Below, piece by piece: positions 1-6,014 of a stretch of DNA of 7,525 nucleotides (its first letter is position 1; each line of letters begins with the position of its first letter). Source of the DNA: Zoogloeaceae bacterium (GTDB lineage: Bacteria > Pseudomonadota > Gammaproteobacteria > Burkholderiales > Rhodocyclaceae); the NCBI GenBank assembly GCA_031267345.1, contig JAIRZG010000189.1:1-7525 (forward strand), written 5' to 3'. The notes below the pieces were generated by a model. That model ran no database searches. It had not been told where the DNA came from and saw only the letters and a list, made by a program, of their open reading frames with translations. Made by a program: the position numbers and the translations under genes.

Positions 1-652
1 CGCCTACACCGACAAGGACGGCAAGGCGAGCCAACTCGAAGCGGATCGCCTGATCGTCTCCGCTGGTCGCATTCCCAACATTGACGGTCTGAACGCGGAG
101 GCCGTCGGGCTGCAAATGAACGAACGCGGCATGATCGAAGTCGACGCCCGCTGCCGGACGAATCTGCCCGGCGTCTGGGCGATTGGCGATGTGGTGCGCG
201 GCCCCATGCTGGCGCACAAGGCGATGGAAGAGGGCGTCATGGTGGCGGAACTCCTCGCCGGACAGGCCGGACATTGCAATCTCGATCTCATTCCTTCCGT
301 TCTCTACACCACGCCCGAAATCGCCTGGATCGGCAGGACCGAGCAACAACTGAAAGCCGAAAGCGTTACGTACAAAACCGGCAAAATCCCCTTCCTCGCC
401 AATGGTCGGGCGCTGGGCATGGGCGCGACGGAAGGCTTTGTCAAAATGCTGGCGGACGCCGAAACGGACCGCATTCTCGGCGTACACATTATCGGCGCGG
501 GCGCGTCCGACCTGATCGCCGAAGCCGTCGTCGCGCTGGAATTTTCCGCCGCCGCCGAAGACCTCGCCCGCATCTGCCACGCTCATCCGACGCTTTCGGA
601 AGTCCTGCACGAAGCGGCGCTGGCCTGCGACAAACGCGCATTGCATTTTTGA
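1..652 (+). CDS. lpdA: Dihydrolipoyl dehydrogenase (E3), C-terminal part, 5' truncated by window edge
   Basis: This flavoprotein reoxidises the dihydrolipoyl groups of 2-oxo-acid dehydrogenase complexes in the cytoplasm and passes the electrons to NAD+. The frame is open from base 2 and gives 216 residues, the second half of a protein that is normally about 475 residues long. Visible in order are the end of the NAD-binding domain (LIVSAGRIPN), the second FAD contact (GVWAIGDVVRGPMLAHKA), and the C-terminal dimerisation domain. That domain carries the catalytic His-Glu pair in HAHPTLSEVLHEAA, close to the stop. The ending DLARICHAHPTLSEV...DKRAL is typical of the E3 of the 2-oxoglutarate dehydrogenase complex in betaproteobacteria, so odhA/sucA and odhB/sucB probably lie upstream, outside the window. 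The N-terminal FAD site and the redox-active disulfide are not in view. Identification is firm; assignment to the 2-oxoglutarate complex rather than the pyruvate complex is inference. Confidence 0.93.
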   Translation, partial: AYTDKDGKASQLEADRLIVSAGRIPNIDGLNAEAVGLQMNERGMIEVDARCRTNLPGVWAIGDVVRGPMLAHKAMEEGVMVAELLAGQAGHCNLDLIPSVLYTTPEIAWIGRTEQQLKAESVTYKTGKIPFLANGRALGMGATEGFVKMLADAETDRILGVHIIGAGASDLIAEAVVALEFSAAAEDLARICHAHPTLSEVLHEAALACDKRALHF

Positions 653-766
653 CAGGAAAGGGAGGTGCAAGCAAAAAAACAACGCTTTCCGACGGCCTGC
701 AAACCGCAGGACGCCATTTTCCCCAACACATCACAGGGCTTCAAAACATTCCGAAAATAAATGATC

Positions 767-773
767 GAGGAGA
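767..773 (+). promoter_or_regulatory. Ribosome binding site of the acetate-type transporter
   Basis: GAGGAGA lies 6 bases before the ATG at 780. It is the strongest Shine-Dalgarno match in the window and fixes the start of the transporter. The gap behind lpdA (653-779) shows no convincing promoter box. Confidence 0.75.
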
Positions 774-779
774 ATCAAC

Positions 780-1394
780 ATGACGCAAATTGTGCAAGAA
801 ACAAAAATCGTATCGGCGGATGCCACGGCGCTGGGCGTATTCGGCCTGTCGCTGATTACCTTCGTCGCCGCTTCGCAAAAAATGGGCTGGACGGCCGGCT
901 CTGTTTATCTGATCCCCTGGGCCATATTTCTTGGCTCCATCGCGCAAATCTGGGCGGCTGTCATCGACTTCAAACGCAACAGCTACTTCGGCGCGATTGT
1001 GCTGGGCGCGTTCGGCCTGTTCTGGATTGCCGTGGCGACCATCTGGGCAATCCAGAACGGCTGGTTCGGCGCTGTGCCGGAAAATGCCGACCTGAAGCAG
1101 TTTGGCTTTGCCTGTTTCGGCTACCTGTTTTTCTGCTGCTTCATTACCGTCGCCGCCTTTGAAGCCAACAAGGTGTTCGGCGCCATCATGGTGCTGATCC
1201 TCGTGCTGCTCGGTTCGCTGGGCCTGCAACTACTCGGCGTCAATAAAGAACTGTTCGGCGCCCTGGCGGCCTGGGCGGAATTTTTGATTTCGCTGCTGGG
1301 CTTCTACGCCTCCGGCGCGATTTTCCTCAACACCTTCTTCGGTCGCGCCCTGCTGCCGCTGGGCAAACCGATGGGCTGGATCAAAAAAGGGTAA
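780..1394 (+). CDS. GPR1/FUN34/YaaH (AceTr) family acetate/succinate transporter
   Basis: This is a 204-residue inner-membrane protein with six hydrophobic segments, at roughly residues 17-33, 40-61, 71-92, 107-128, 130-150 and 157-180. The family (E. coli SatP, yeast Ady2) moves acetate or succinate with protons or acts as a hexameric anion channel. Points of likeness to SatP are ALGVFGL in the first helix, FLGSIAQIWA in the second, the FG-rich start of the third, and the ending FGRALLPLGKP, which parallels the FGRTVLPIG of SatP. Length also fits (SatP is 188). The family signature NPAPLGL near the N terminus reads DATALGV here, so the motif is degenerate and the substrate may differ. The start is set by GAGGAGA 6 bases upstream. 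It lies 127 bases behind lpdA on the same strand and faces the VWA gene head-on. A carbon-overflow or acetate-uptake role beside a TCA-cycle gene is plausible but inferred. Confidence 0.82.
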   Translation: MTQIVQETKIVSADATALGVFGLSLITFVAASQKMGWTAGSVYLIPWAIFLGSIAQIWAAVIDFKRNSYFGAIVLGAFGLFWIAVATIWAIQNGWFGAVPENADLKQFGFACFGYLFFCCFITVAAFEANKVFGAIMVLILVLLGSLGLQLLGVNKELFGALAAWAEFLISLLGFYASGAIFLNTFFGRALLPLGKPMGWIKKG

Positions 1395-1422
1395 GCGGCA
1401 ACATTTGTCATTCCCCTTGATA

Positions 1423-1484
1423 AGCGGGAAATCCAGTGTTTGCAACGGCTTCTGGATTCCCGCTTGCGCGCGCATACAGGCGGG
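1423..1484. repeat. Imperfect inverted repeat between convergent genes (REP/dRS3-like; possible terminator)
   Basis: AGCGGGAAATCCAG (1423-1436) pairs with CTGGATTCCCGCT (1452-1464) as a 13-bp stem with one bulged A and a 15-base loop. A second pairing, CCCGC (1459-1463) with GCGGG (1480-1484), competes with it. The wording (CATTCCCC at 1409-1416, then GCGGGAA..TCCAG and its mirror) resembles the GTCATTCCCGC...GCGGGAAT dispersed repeats of beta- and gammaproteobacteria. It sits between the ends of the transporter (+) and the VWA gene (-), where a two-way transcription stop would be expected. No T-run follows on either strand, so a classical intrinsic terminator is not shown. Confidence 0.55.
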
Positions 1485-1486
1485 TT

Positions 1487-2848
1487 TCAGCGGCTCGATG
1501 ATTTTCCTTGCTGGCTCTTTTGCTGTGCGCTGCCCGTGCGCAGCGCTTTTCGCCGTTCGTTGCTGATTTCCTGTTGTTCCAGTTCGTCGGCCAACGCGGC
1601 GCTTTCCTGCGCGGCCTCGAGAACTTCCTGATTGCCGTATGTCTTGCCGAGGTTGTTCATCTGCCTGGACGCCTGGCGCAGTCTGGCGGCGGCTTCTTTC
1701 CGTTGGCCTTTGTCCGACAGGGAAACCGCCTCATCTTTCGCGTCAGCGGCGATCGCTTCGGCGTGGTCGGCCTGAACCTTGAGATTGGCCGATTTGATCA
1801 CCGCCGCCTGGTCGGCGCTGAAACGCGCGGACGCGCTCGCCTTGCGCGTGTGCCTCTTCTGCGCGCGCGCGTCTTCGTAAGTAATGTCGGTAGTGGCGAT
1901 GTCCAGGCGCTCGCCGTCCTTCGCGCCTGAGATTTCCATTTCGACGAGGGCGAATTTTTCCTGTCCGCCGTAAATCTGGTTGATCGTCAGTTCGGCGCGC
2001 TGCCCCTTGATGATCCCCTCACGTCCGACAAAACGCAGCGGACGGACATGGGCGGGAAAAGTGATGATGATTTTCACGTCGCGCGCCACGACGTTGAGTA
2101 CGTCACCGAGTTCAGTTCTGAAAATATCGGACAAGTCCCCGGCGTTTCTGGCAAAGTAGGTGTTGCCATCGCTCTTCAGGGCAAGTCGTGTCATCAAATC
2201 TTCGTCATATCCAAGGCCGAGACCGATCGTCGTCACCGAGATGCGATCCCGAATCAGTTTGACGCCGAGCGCGCCAAGTTCGTCGGGGGTCGACGGGCCA
2301 ACATTGGCCTGACCGTCCGAGAGCAGAATGACACGATGGGTGTACCCCGGTTTGCCGAGGTGCTCACGGACTTGCGCGGCGCCTTCGACGACGCCCGCGT
2401 ACAGGGCGGTCGAATTGCCTGTCATGATATGGCTGATGATTTTCTCGATGTCATTGCGCGCCGTAACGCGGGTAGCCGGCACGAGTGTTCTCACCTCGCT
2501 GTCGAAGGCCACCACGGAAACGATGTCGTTGCCGGAGAGGCGGCGCACGGCTTCGATCGCGACGAGGCGCGCCTGCTCGATCTTCTCGCCCCCCATGGAG
2601 CCGGAACGGTCGATCACGAGCCCGAGGTTGATCGGTGGGCGCGCTTCGGGTTGCTCGTTGCGCGCGCCGTCCAGAGAAATCTTGACCACCACGGTTTCCT
2701 TGGCGGCGACGGGCAGAACGCTGCGGTCGAGTTCAACCCGCACATTGACGGATTCGGCCGCGCGCGCATCGACGGACAGGCAGATGGTCGCAAGCACAAG
2801 CGCAATGGAGGATAGCAACGCCTTCGCGTGGGAAATGGATATTTTCAT
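1487..2848 (-). CDS. Secreted von Willebrand factor A domain protein
   Basis: The protein has 453 residues when started at the ATG at 2848, which has GAGG 5 bases upstream. A more upstream ATG at 2893 would put 15 residues in front of an otherwise standard signal peptide and is less likely. Residues 1-30 form a Sec signal (Lys, hydrophobic core LLSSIALVLATICL, then ARA/A), so the product is exported to the periplasm or surface. No lipobox is seen. After a beta-rich stretch (residues 33-70) comes a VWA domain (about 72-245) with a complete metal-ion-dependent adhesion site: DRSGS at 80-84, Thr147 in GNSTALY, and Asp178 in LLSDGQ. A second beta region follows. The C-terminal third is Ala/Gln/Glu/Lys-rich and probably helical or coiled coil, ending in a Gln/Ser/Lys-rich tail. 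The layout resembles YfbK/BatA-like VWA proteins, but no MoxR ATPase gene is next to it, so partner and function are unknown. It stands alone, divergent from uvrC. Confidence 0.82.
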   Translation of the reverse strand: MKISISHAKALLSSIALVLATICLSVDARAAESVNVRVELDRSVLPVAAKETVVVKISLDGARNEQPEARPPINLGLVIDRSGSMGGEKIEQARLVAIEAVRRLSGNDIVSVVAFDSEVRTLVPATRVTARNDIEKIISHIMTGNSTALYAGVVEGAAQVREHLGKPGYTHRVILLSDGQANVGPSTPDELGALGVKLIRDRISVTTIGLGLGYDEDLMTRLALKSDGNTYFARNAGDLSDIFRTELGDVLNVVARDVKIIITFPAHVRPLRFVGREGIIKGQRAELTINQIYGGQEKFALVEMEISGAKDGERLDIATTDITYEDARAQKRHTRKASASARFSADQAAVIKSANLKVQADHAEAIAADAKDEAVSLSDKGQRKEAAARLRQASRQMNNLGKTYGNQEVLEAAQESAALADELEQQEISNERRKALRTGSAQQKSQQGKSSSR

Positions 2849-2957
2849 GGCAACCTCGGTAAACGACAGGTAAGAAATGGGATCATATAACAAAATCCTG
2901 TTTGTACTGCGCTGGCGTAAAATCCGTCATCCCGTCCCGAAATGCCGGACGTTTTTG

Positions 2958-2982
2958 TCTGATTCCTGATTTCTGATTCCTG
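2958..2982. repeat. Two-copy 14-base tandem repeat directly before uvrC
   Basis: TCTGATTCCTG occurs at 2958-2968 and again at 2972-2982, a period of 14 bases, ending 7 bases before the uvrC ATG. It occupies the place where a Shine-Dalgarno sequence should be and is pyrimidine-rich, so it offers none. Function unknown; it may simply be a degenerate dispersed repeat or a slippage product. Confidence 0.6.
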
Positions 2983-2989
2983 TCCCCTG

Positions 2990-4825
2990 ATGTTCGACGC
3001 GCCCTCCTTTTTGCCCACGCTGCCGGAATTGCCGGGGGTGTATCGCATGTTGGCGGAAGATGGGGCAGTGTTGTATGTGGGCAAGGCCAAGCAGTTGAAA
3101 AAGCGGGTGGCTTCCTATTTCCGAAAAAATCTCGCCAATCCGCGCATCGCCATGATGGTGCGGCAGATTGCCGGTATCGAAATTACCGTCACCCGTTCCG
3201 AAGCCGAGGCGCTGCTGTTGGAAAACAACCTCATCAAGCGCCTCTGCCCACGCTACAACATTCTTTTTCGGGACGACAAATCCTATCCCTACATCGTCAT
3301 CGGGCGGGAGGATTTTCCGCGCCTGGGGTTCTTTCGCGGCTCGCCCAGGCGCGGCGCGGATTATTTCGGGCCTTATCCATCTTCGGCGGCAGTGCGCGAA
3401 GGGCTGTTTTTCCTGCAAAAAGCCTTTCGTCTGCGAAGTTGCGAAGAATCCGTTTTCGCCAATCGCTCCCGCCCCTGCCTGCTCTACCAGATTCGACGCT
3501 GTAGCGGGCCGTGTGTGCAAGGTCTGGTGACGCGCGAGGAATACGCGCGCGACACACAACATGCCATATGGTTTTTGCAGGGGCGGCAAATGGAAGTTTC
3601 CGCGCGCCTGCAAGCGTTCATGGAAGCCGCCGCCGCGCGTCTGGAATTTGAAACCGCCGCCTTTTACCGCGACCAACTGCAAATCCTGCGCCGGGTGCAG
3701 GAAAAGCAGTTTATCGAGAGCCGGAAACACGAAGACCTGGATGTGGTCGTCGCCTGCGCCGAAGCCGGACAACTTTGCGTCAATCTGGCGATGGTGCGCG
3801 GCGGACGTCATCTGGGCGACCGTCCTGTTTTTGCCGACGGCAGTGGCGCCTTTCCCGCGCGGGATACGGCGTATTCTGCGGCGGAAGCGTCAGCGGCCTT
3901 CATCAGCCAGCATTACGCCCGCCATCCCGCGCCCGCCCGTTTGCTGGTTTTTCCCCTGCCGGAGGCGCCGGAAGAAGTCGCCGCCGCGCTGGCGGTTGTG
4001 AGCGGGCGGGAAGTGCCGATGCAGGAAGCGAAAGGCGTCACGCACAAAGCCTGGGTCGACATGGCCCTGCAAAACGCGCGTCTTGCCATTGCCGCCAGAA
4101 ATCAGGGGCGCGCCCGCCAGAGCGAGCGCCTTGTCGCGCTGCAACAGGCGTTGGGACTGGCGGAAACGCCTGTCCGCATTGAATGTTTTGACATCAGCCA
4201 TACGGCGGGCGAATTGCCGGTCGCGTCCTGCGTGGCATACCAGGATGGCGGCATGAAAAAATCCGATTATCGCCGCTTCAATATCCGCGACGTTGCCCCC
4301 GGCGACGATTACGCCGCCATTCGTCAGGCCGTGACCCGCCGCTATGCCCGATTGGCGGAAGGGGAGGGGAGCGCGCCGGATCTGGCGCTGATTGATGGCG
4401 GCAAGGGGCAGGTGGCGGTTGCGGCGGCGGCGCTGGCGGAAATGGGCCTGTCGCATTTGCCGGTGGTGGGCGTCGCCAAGGGCGAGGGGCGTAAAGCAGG
4501 ACTGGAATCACTGGTATTCCCGGACGGACGCGCATTACAATTCGGGGTTGCCGACGCGCTTCTGCCGCCCGCGCTTGCGCTGGTGGTGGAAATCCGCGAT
4601 GAAGCGCACCGTTTTGCCCTTACCGGACATCGGGCGCGGCGCGGCAAGGCGCGCCGCCGCTCCCGCCTGAACGATATTCCCGGCGTGGGCGCGGCGCGTC
4701 GCAAGGCGCTTCTGGCGCGTTTTGGCGGCTTGTCCGGCGTCATGTCGGCGACGGAAGAACAACTTGTCCAGACGCCCGGCATCAGTCCGGCGCTGGCAAA
4801 AATAATTTATCGAGCGTTGCATTGA
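2990..4825 (+). CDS. uvrC: UvrABC excinuclease subunit C
   Basis: UvrC makes the two cuts, 3' and 5' of a DNA lesion, in nucleotide excision repair after UvrA and UvrB have found the damage. The 611 residues equal the family length (E. coli 610). The N-terminal GIY-YIG nuclease (about 14-95) shows GVY at 16-18, LYVGKAK at 28-34, Arg39, Tyr43 and the metal-binding Glu78 in LLLENNLIK; it makes the 3' cut. A UVR motif that binds UvrB lies near residues 205-240 (RLEFETAAFYRDQLQIL). The RNase H-like domain for the 5' cut has ECFDISH, the ALIDGGKGQ aspartate and RDEAHRFA. Two helix-hairpin-helix motifs close the protein (LNDIPGVGAARRKALL and TPGISPALAKII). An in-frame stop lies just upstream and the next Met would cut into the GIY motif, so the ATG at 2990 is the only sensible start, yet no ribosome binding site precedes it. 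pgsA follows at once. Confidence 0.97.
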   Translation: MFDAPSFLPTLPELPGVYRMLAEDGAVLYVGKAKQLKKRVASYFRKNLANPRIAMMVRQIAGIEITVTRSEAEALLLENNLIKRLCPRYNILFRDDKSYPYIVIGREDFPRLGFFRGSPRRGADYFGPYPSSAAVREGLFFLQKAFRLRSCEESVFANRSRPCLLYQIRRCSGPCVQGLVTREEYARDTQHAIWFLQGRQMEVSARLQAFMEAAAARLEFETAAFYRDQLQILRRVQEKQFIESRKHEDLDVVVACAEAGQLCVNLAMVRGGRHLGDRPVFADGSGAFPARDTAYSAAEASAAFISQHYARHPAPARLLVFPLPEAPEEVAAALAVVSGREVPMQEAKGVTHKAWVDMALQNARLAIAARNQGRARQSERLVALQQALGLAETPVRIECFDISHTAGELPVASCVAYQDGGMKKSDYRRFNIRDVAPGDDYAAIRQAVTRRYARLAEGEGSAPDLALIDGGKGQVAVAAAALAEMGLSHLPVVGVAKGEGRKAGLESLVFPDGRALQFGVADALLPPALALVVEIRDEAHRFALTGHRARRGKARRRSRLNDIPGVGAARRKALLARFGGLSGVMSATEEQLVQTPGISPALAKIIYRALH

Positions 4826-4830
4826 AAAAC

Positions 4831-5442
4831 ATGTTCAACCTGCCCATGTGCCTGACCTGGCTGCGGATTATCGCCATTCCGTTCCTGGTGGCGTTGTATT
4901 ACCTGCCTGTGGGCTGGCTTTCCCCGATGGCGCGCGATTTATCGGCGACGGCCATTTTCATTCTGGCCTGCGTCACGGATTGGGCGGATGGTTATCTGGC
5001 GCGCAGGTTCAACCAGACCTCGGCCTTTGGCGCGTTTCTTGACCCGGTGGCCGACAAACTCATTGTGGCGGTCGCGCTGATCATTCTGGTGGATTTCGAG
5101 CGCGTCAACGCGGTGGTCGCCGCCATCATCATAGGCCGCGAAATCACCATTTCCGCCCTGCGCGAATGGATGGCGAAAATCGGCGCGGCGAAGAATGTCG
5201 CGGTTTCCATGCTCGGCAAAATCAAGACCACGGCGCAAATGATCGCCATCATCCTGCTGCTGTTCCACGACCACATGCCCGTCCCCATCATCGGCCCGTT
5301 CGTGACCGGACTGACCGGCTGGGACACCCACTTCGTCGGCACGATGCTGATCTGGCTCGCCGCGCTGCTGACCCTCTGGTCAATGGGCTACTACCTGCAC
5401 AAGGCCGCGCCGGAATTCAGAAAGGAAAGAAAGAAGTTTTGA
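4831..5442 (+). CDS. pgsA: CDP-diacylglycerol--glycerol-3-phosphate 3-phosphatidyltransferase
   Basis: This inner-membrane enzyme joins CDP-diacylglycerol and glycerol 3-phosphate into phosphatidylglycerol phosphate, the committed step towards phosphatidylglycerol and cardiolipin. With the ATG at 4831 it has 203 residues, 5 bases behind the uvrC stop, and starts MFNLP, matching the E. coli MQFNIP opening. A TTG at 4822 would overlap the uvrC stop (TTGA) and add three residues; this is possible if translation is coupled. The CDP-alcohol phosphotransferase signature is complete: Asp50, Asp53-Gly54, Ala57-Arg58, Gly67, Asp71 and Asp75. REITISALREWMA and the GKIKTTAQM stretch are also typical of PgsA. 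Several hydrophobic helices follow, up to LLTLWSMGYYL. The uvrC-pgsA order is a conserved proteobacterial pair and indicates one transcript. The tRNA genes often found next to pgsA are absent. Confidence 0.95.
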   Translation: MFNLPMCLTWLRIIAIPFLVALYYLPVGWLSPMARDLSATAIFILACVTDWADGYLARRFNQTSAFGAFLDPVADKLIVAVALIILVDFERVNAVVAAIIIGREITISALREWMAKIGAAKNVAVSMLGKIKTTAQMIAIILLLFHDHMPVPIIGPFVTGLTGWDTHFVGTMLIWLAALLTLWSMGYYLHKAAPEFRKERKKF

Positions 5443-5448
5443 GCTTTA

Positions 5449-5499
5449 AAATTGTTTATTATCAATGTGTTATATATACTTATTAAAGTAAAATATCAA
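5449..5499. repeat. 51-bp A+T-rich direct repeat, copy 1
   Basis: This copy starts 7 bases behind the pgsA stop and matches 5917-5967 at 46 of 51 positions without gaps. The first 18 positions are identical and so are the last 20; the five differences fall in between. About 86% is A or T, in sharp contrast to the surrounding genes. Together with copy 2 it brackets the antitoxin/PIN ORF. It could be a target or recombination site of the cassette, or a duplicated intergenic segment; the sequence alone does not decide. Confidence 0.85.
5460..5472 (+). promoter_or_regulatory. IHF consensus match in repeat copy 1
   Basis: TATCAATGTGTTA fits the integration host factor consensus WATCAANNNNTTR at every fixed position. 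In A+T-rich DNA this can arise by chance, so binding is only a suggestion. It is conserved in the other repeat copy. Confidence 0.35.
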
Positions 5500-5526
5500 C
5501 ATTTGAAGCACCGTAAATGAAGCGGG

Positions 5527-5595
5527 TCACACCAACACGCGGCAACGATTTTCCGCCGCAACCGCGAGAATCAGCGCATCCCACATCAAGGTATC
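5527..5595 (-). pseudogene. Remnant of a PIN-domain (VapC-type) toxin gene
   Basis: These are residues 79-100 of the fused ORF. Asp84 in WDALI would be the third acidic metal ligand of a PIN ribonuclease. The first acidic residues (DTN block), the Glu block and the final SED/D block are all missing, so no catalysis is possible. The fragment is in frame with the antitoxin, and none of the three forward frames past its stop restores a recognisable PIN ending. Assignment rests on a short motif and is therefore moderate. Confidence 0.55.
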
Positions 5596-5829
5596 TCCGT
5601 AGAGATCGTCGCGCCTCCAGTCACGCGCTTCTCCGGTCGGCGTTTGCGAATGCAGACGGGTGAGCAACTTGCGCCGGGCTTCTTTACGTTCGGTAGCATC
5701 GCCCGCTGCGGGAGAAAGTACGGCCACCGGTTTGCCGCGCGATAACACGGTGACAGACTCGCCTCCCGAAACCGCGTTCAGCAGGCGGGAAAAATGGTGG
5801 TTGGCGTCAGCGGCGGAGATGGTTTTCAT
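5527..5829 (-). CDS. Phd/YefM-family antitoxin with a C-terminal PIN-toxin fragment fused in frame
   Basis: This ORF has 100 residues. Residues 1-40 are a clear Phd/YefM DNA-binding domain: ISAADANHHFSRLLNAV, then GESVTVLSRGKPVAVLSP, the fold that forms dimers on its own promoter. Residues 41-77 are a charged linker ending in ARDWRRDDLY, as in many antitoxins of VapBC type, where this tail normally wraps the toxin. Such proteins usually stop about here (75-85 residues). Instead the frame continues with DTLMWDALILAVAAENRCRVLV, which resembles the third conserved block of PIN ribonucleases (WDALI.AAA....C..L). It then stops just before the SED/TED segment expected next. No toxin gene is left beside it. 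The likely history is a deletion joining the antitoxin end to the toxin interior. It may still bind DNA or neutralise related toxins, or it may be decaying. No clear ribosome binding site precedes the ATG. Confidence 0.75.
   Translation of the reverse strand: MKTISAADANHHFSRLLNAVSGGESVTVLSRGKPVAVLSPAAGDATERKEARRKLLTRLHSQTPTGEARDWRRDDLYGDTLMWDALILAVAAENRCRVLV
5593..5606. repeat. Short inverted repeat at the antitoxin/toxin join
   Basis: ATCTC (5593-5597) and GAGAT (5602-5606) are perfect mirror arms around CGTA. They lie at the point where the antitoxin-like sequence gives way to the PIN-like sequence. It could be the scar or the cause of the deletion; five-base arms also occur by chance. Confidence 0.3.
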
Positions 5830-5843
5830 GGCGTTCGATACTT

Positions 5844-5860
5844 GTAGTGTCGAGCACTAC
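5844..5860. promoter_or_regulatory. Palindrome upstream of the antitoxin ORF, candidate operator
   Basis: GTAGTG (5844-5849) and CACTAC (5855-5860) are perfect inverted arms around TCGAG, centred 23 bases upstream of the antitoxin ATG. Phd/YefM antitoxins repress their own promoters through short palindromes in this position. No strong -10/-35 pair could be read around it, so the promoter itself is not located. Confidence 0.4.
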
Positions 5861-5916
5861 GTTAATCTGTTTGCCCTGCCTGCCGACCGCTTATTCTTGT
5901 CTCTTTTATTACATAT

Positions 5917-5967
5917 AAATTGTTTATTATCAATATGTTACATTGATTTATTAAAGTAAAATATCAA
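5917..5967. repeat. 51-bp A+T-rich direct repeat, copy 2
   Basis: This is the partner of 5449-5499, in the same orientation, with its start 468 bases further on. It lies between the antitoxin upstream region and the promoter of the SPFH gene. Unlike copy 1 it contains a clean dyad, ATCAAT (5929-5934) and ATTGAT (5942-5947), around a 7-base loop; three of the five differences between the copies fall on or next to the second arm. Confidence 0.85.
5928..5940 (+). promoter_or_regulatory. IHF consensus match in repeat copy 2
   Basis: TATCAATATGTTA again fits WATCAANNNNTTR at all fixed positions, although one base inside the site differs from copy 1. It lies about 75 bases upstream of the TATAAT box of the SPFH gene, a distance at which IHF bending could act on that promoter. 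Binding is inferred from consensus only. Confidence 0.38.
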
Positions 5968-6014
5968 GTAAGGAAAGTGCGGCGGTTTGGCGCGTCGCCA
6001 AGACTTTTCGCCTG

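Noticed and set aside
696..720. Hairpin CCTGC-AAACC-GCAGG behind lpdA as an intrinsic terminator
   Set aside because: The stem is only 5 bp and the nearest T stretch (TTTT at 717-720) is 6 bases away, so a terminator cannot be claimed.
2048..2815. Plus-strand ORF of 255 codons opposite the VWA gene
   Set aside because: Its composition (His, Asp, Gly, Arg) is that of an antisense shadow; the minus strand has a signal peptide and a full VWA metal site.
2849..2989. Promoter boxes for the divergent VWA and uvrC genes (TATAAC near 2886, TAAAAT near 2918)
   Set aside because: No matching -35 sequences at 16-18 bases were found in either direction; A+T-rich hexamers alone are too weak.
2927..3811. 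Minus-strand ORF of 294 codons opposite uvrC
   Set aside because: It is a shadow of the uvrC reading frame, which shows all expected domains along this stretch.
5443..5526. Possible tRNA genes behind pgsA, as in many proteobacteria
   Set aside because: The stretch is A+T-rich repeat; no cloverleaf, no GTTC-type T-loop and no CCA end could be found.
5660..5959. Plus-strand ORF of 99 codons across the antitoxin and repeat copy 2
   Set aside because: It is antisense to the antitoxin and runs into the A+T-rich repeat; no family resemblance and no ribosome binding site.
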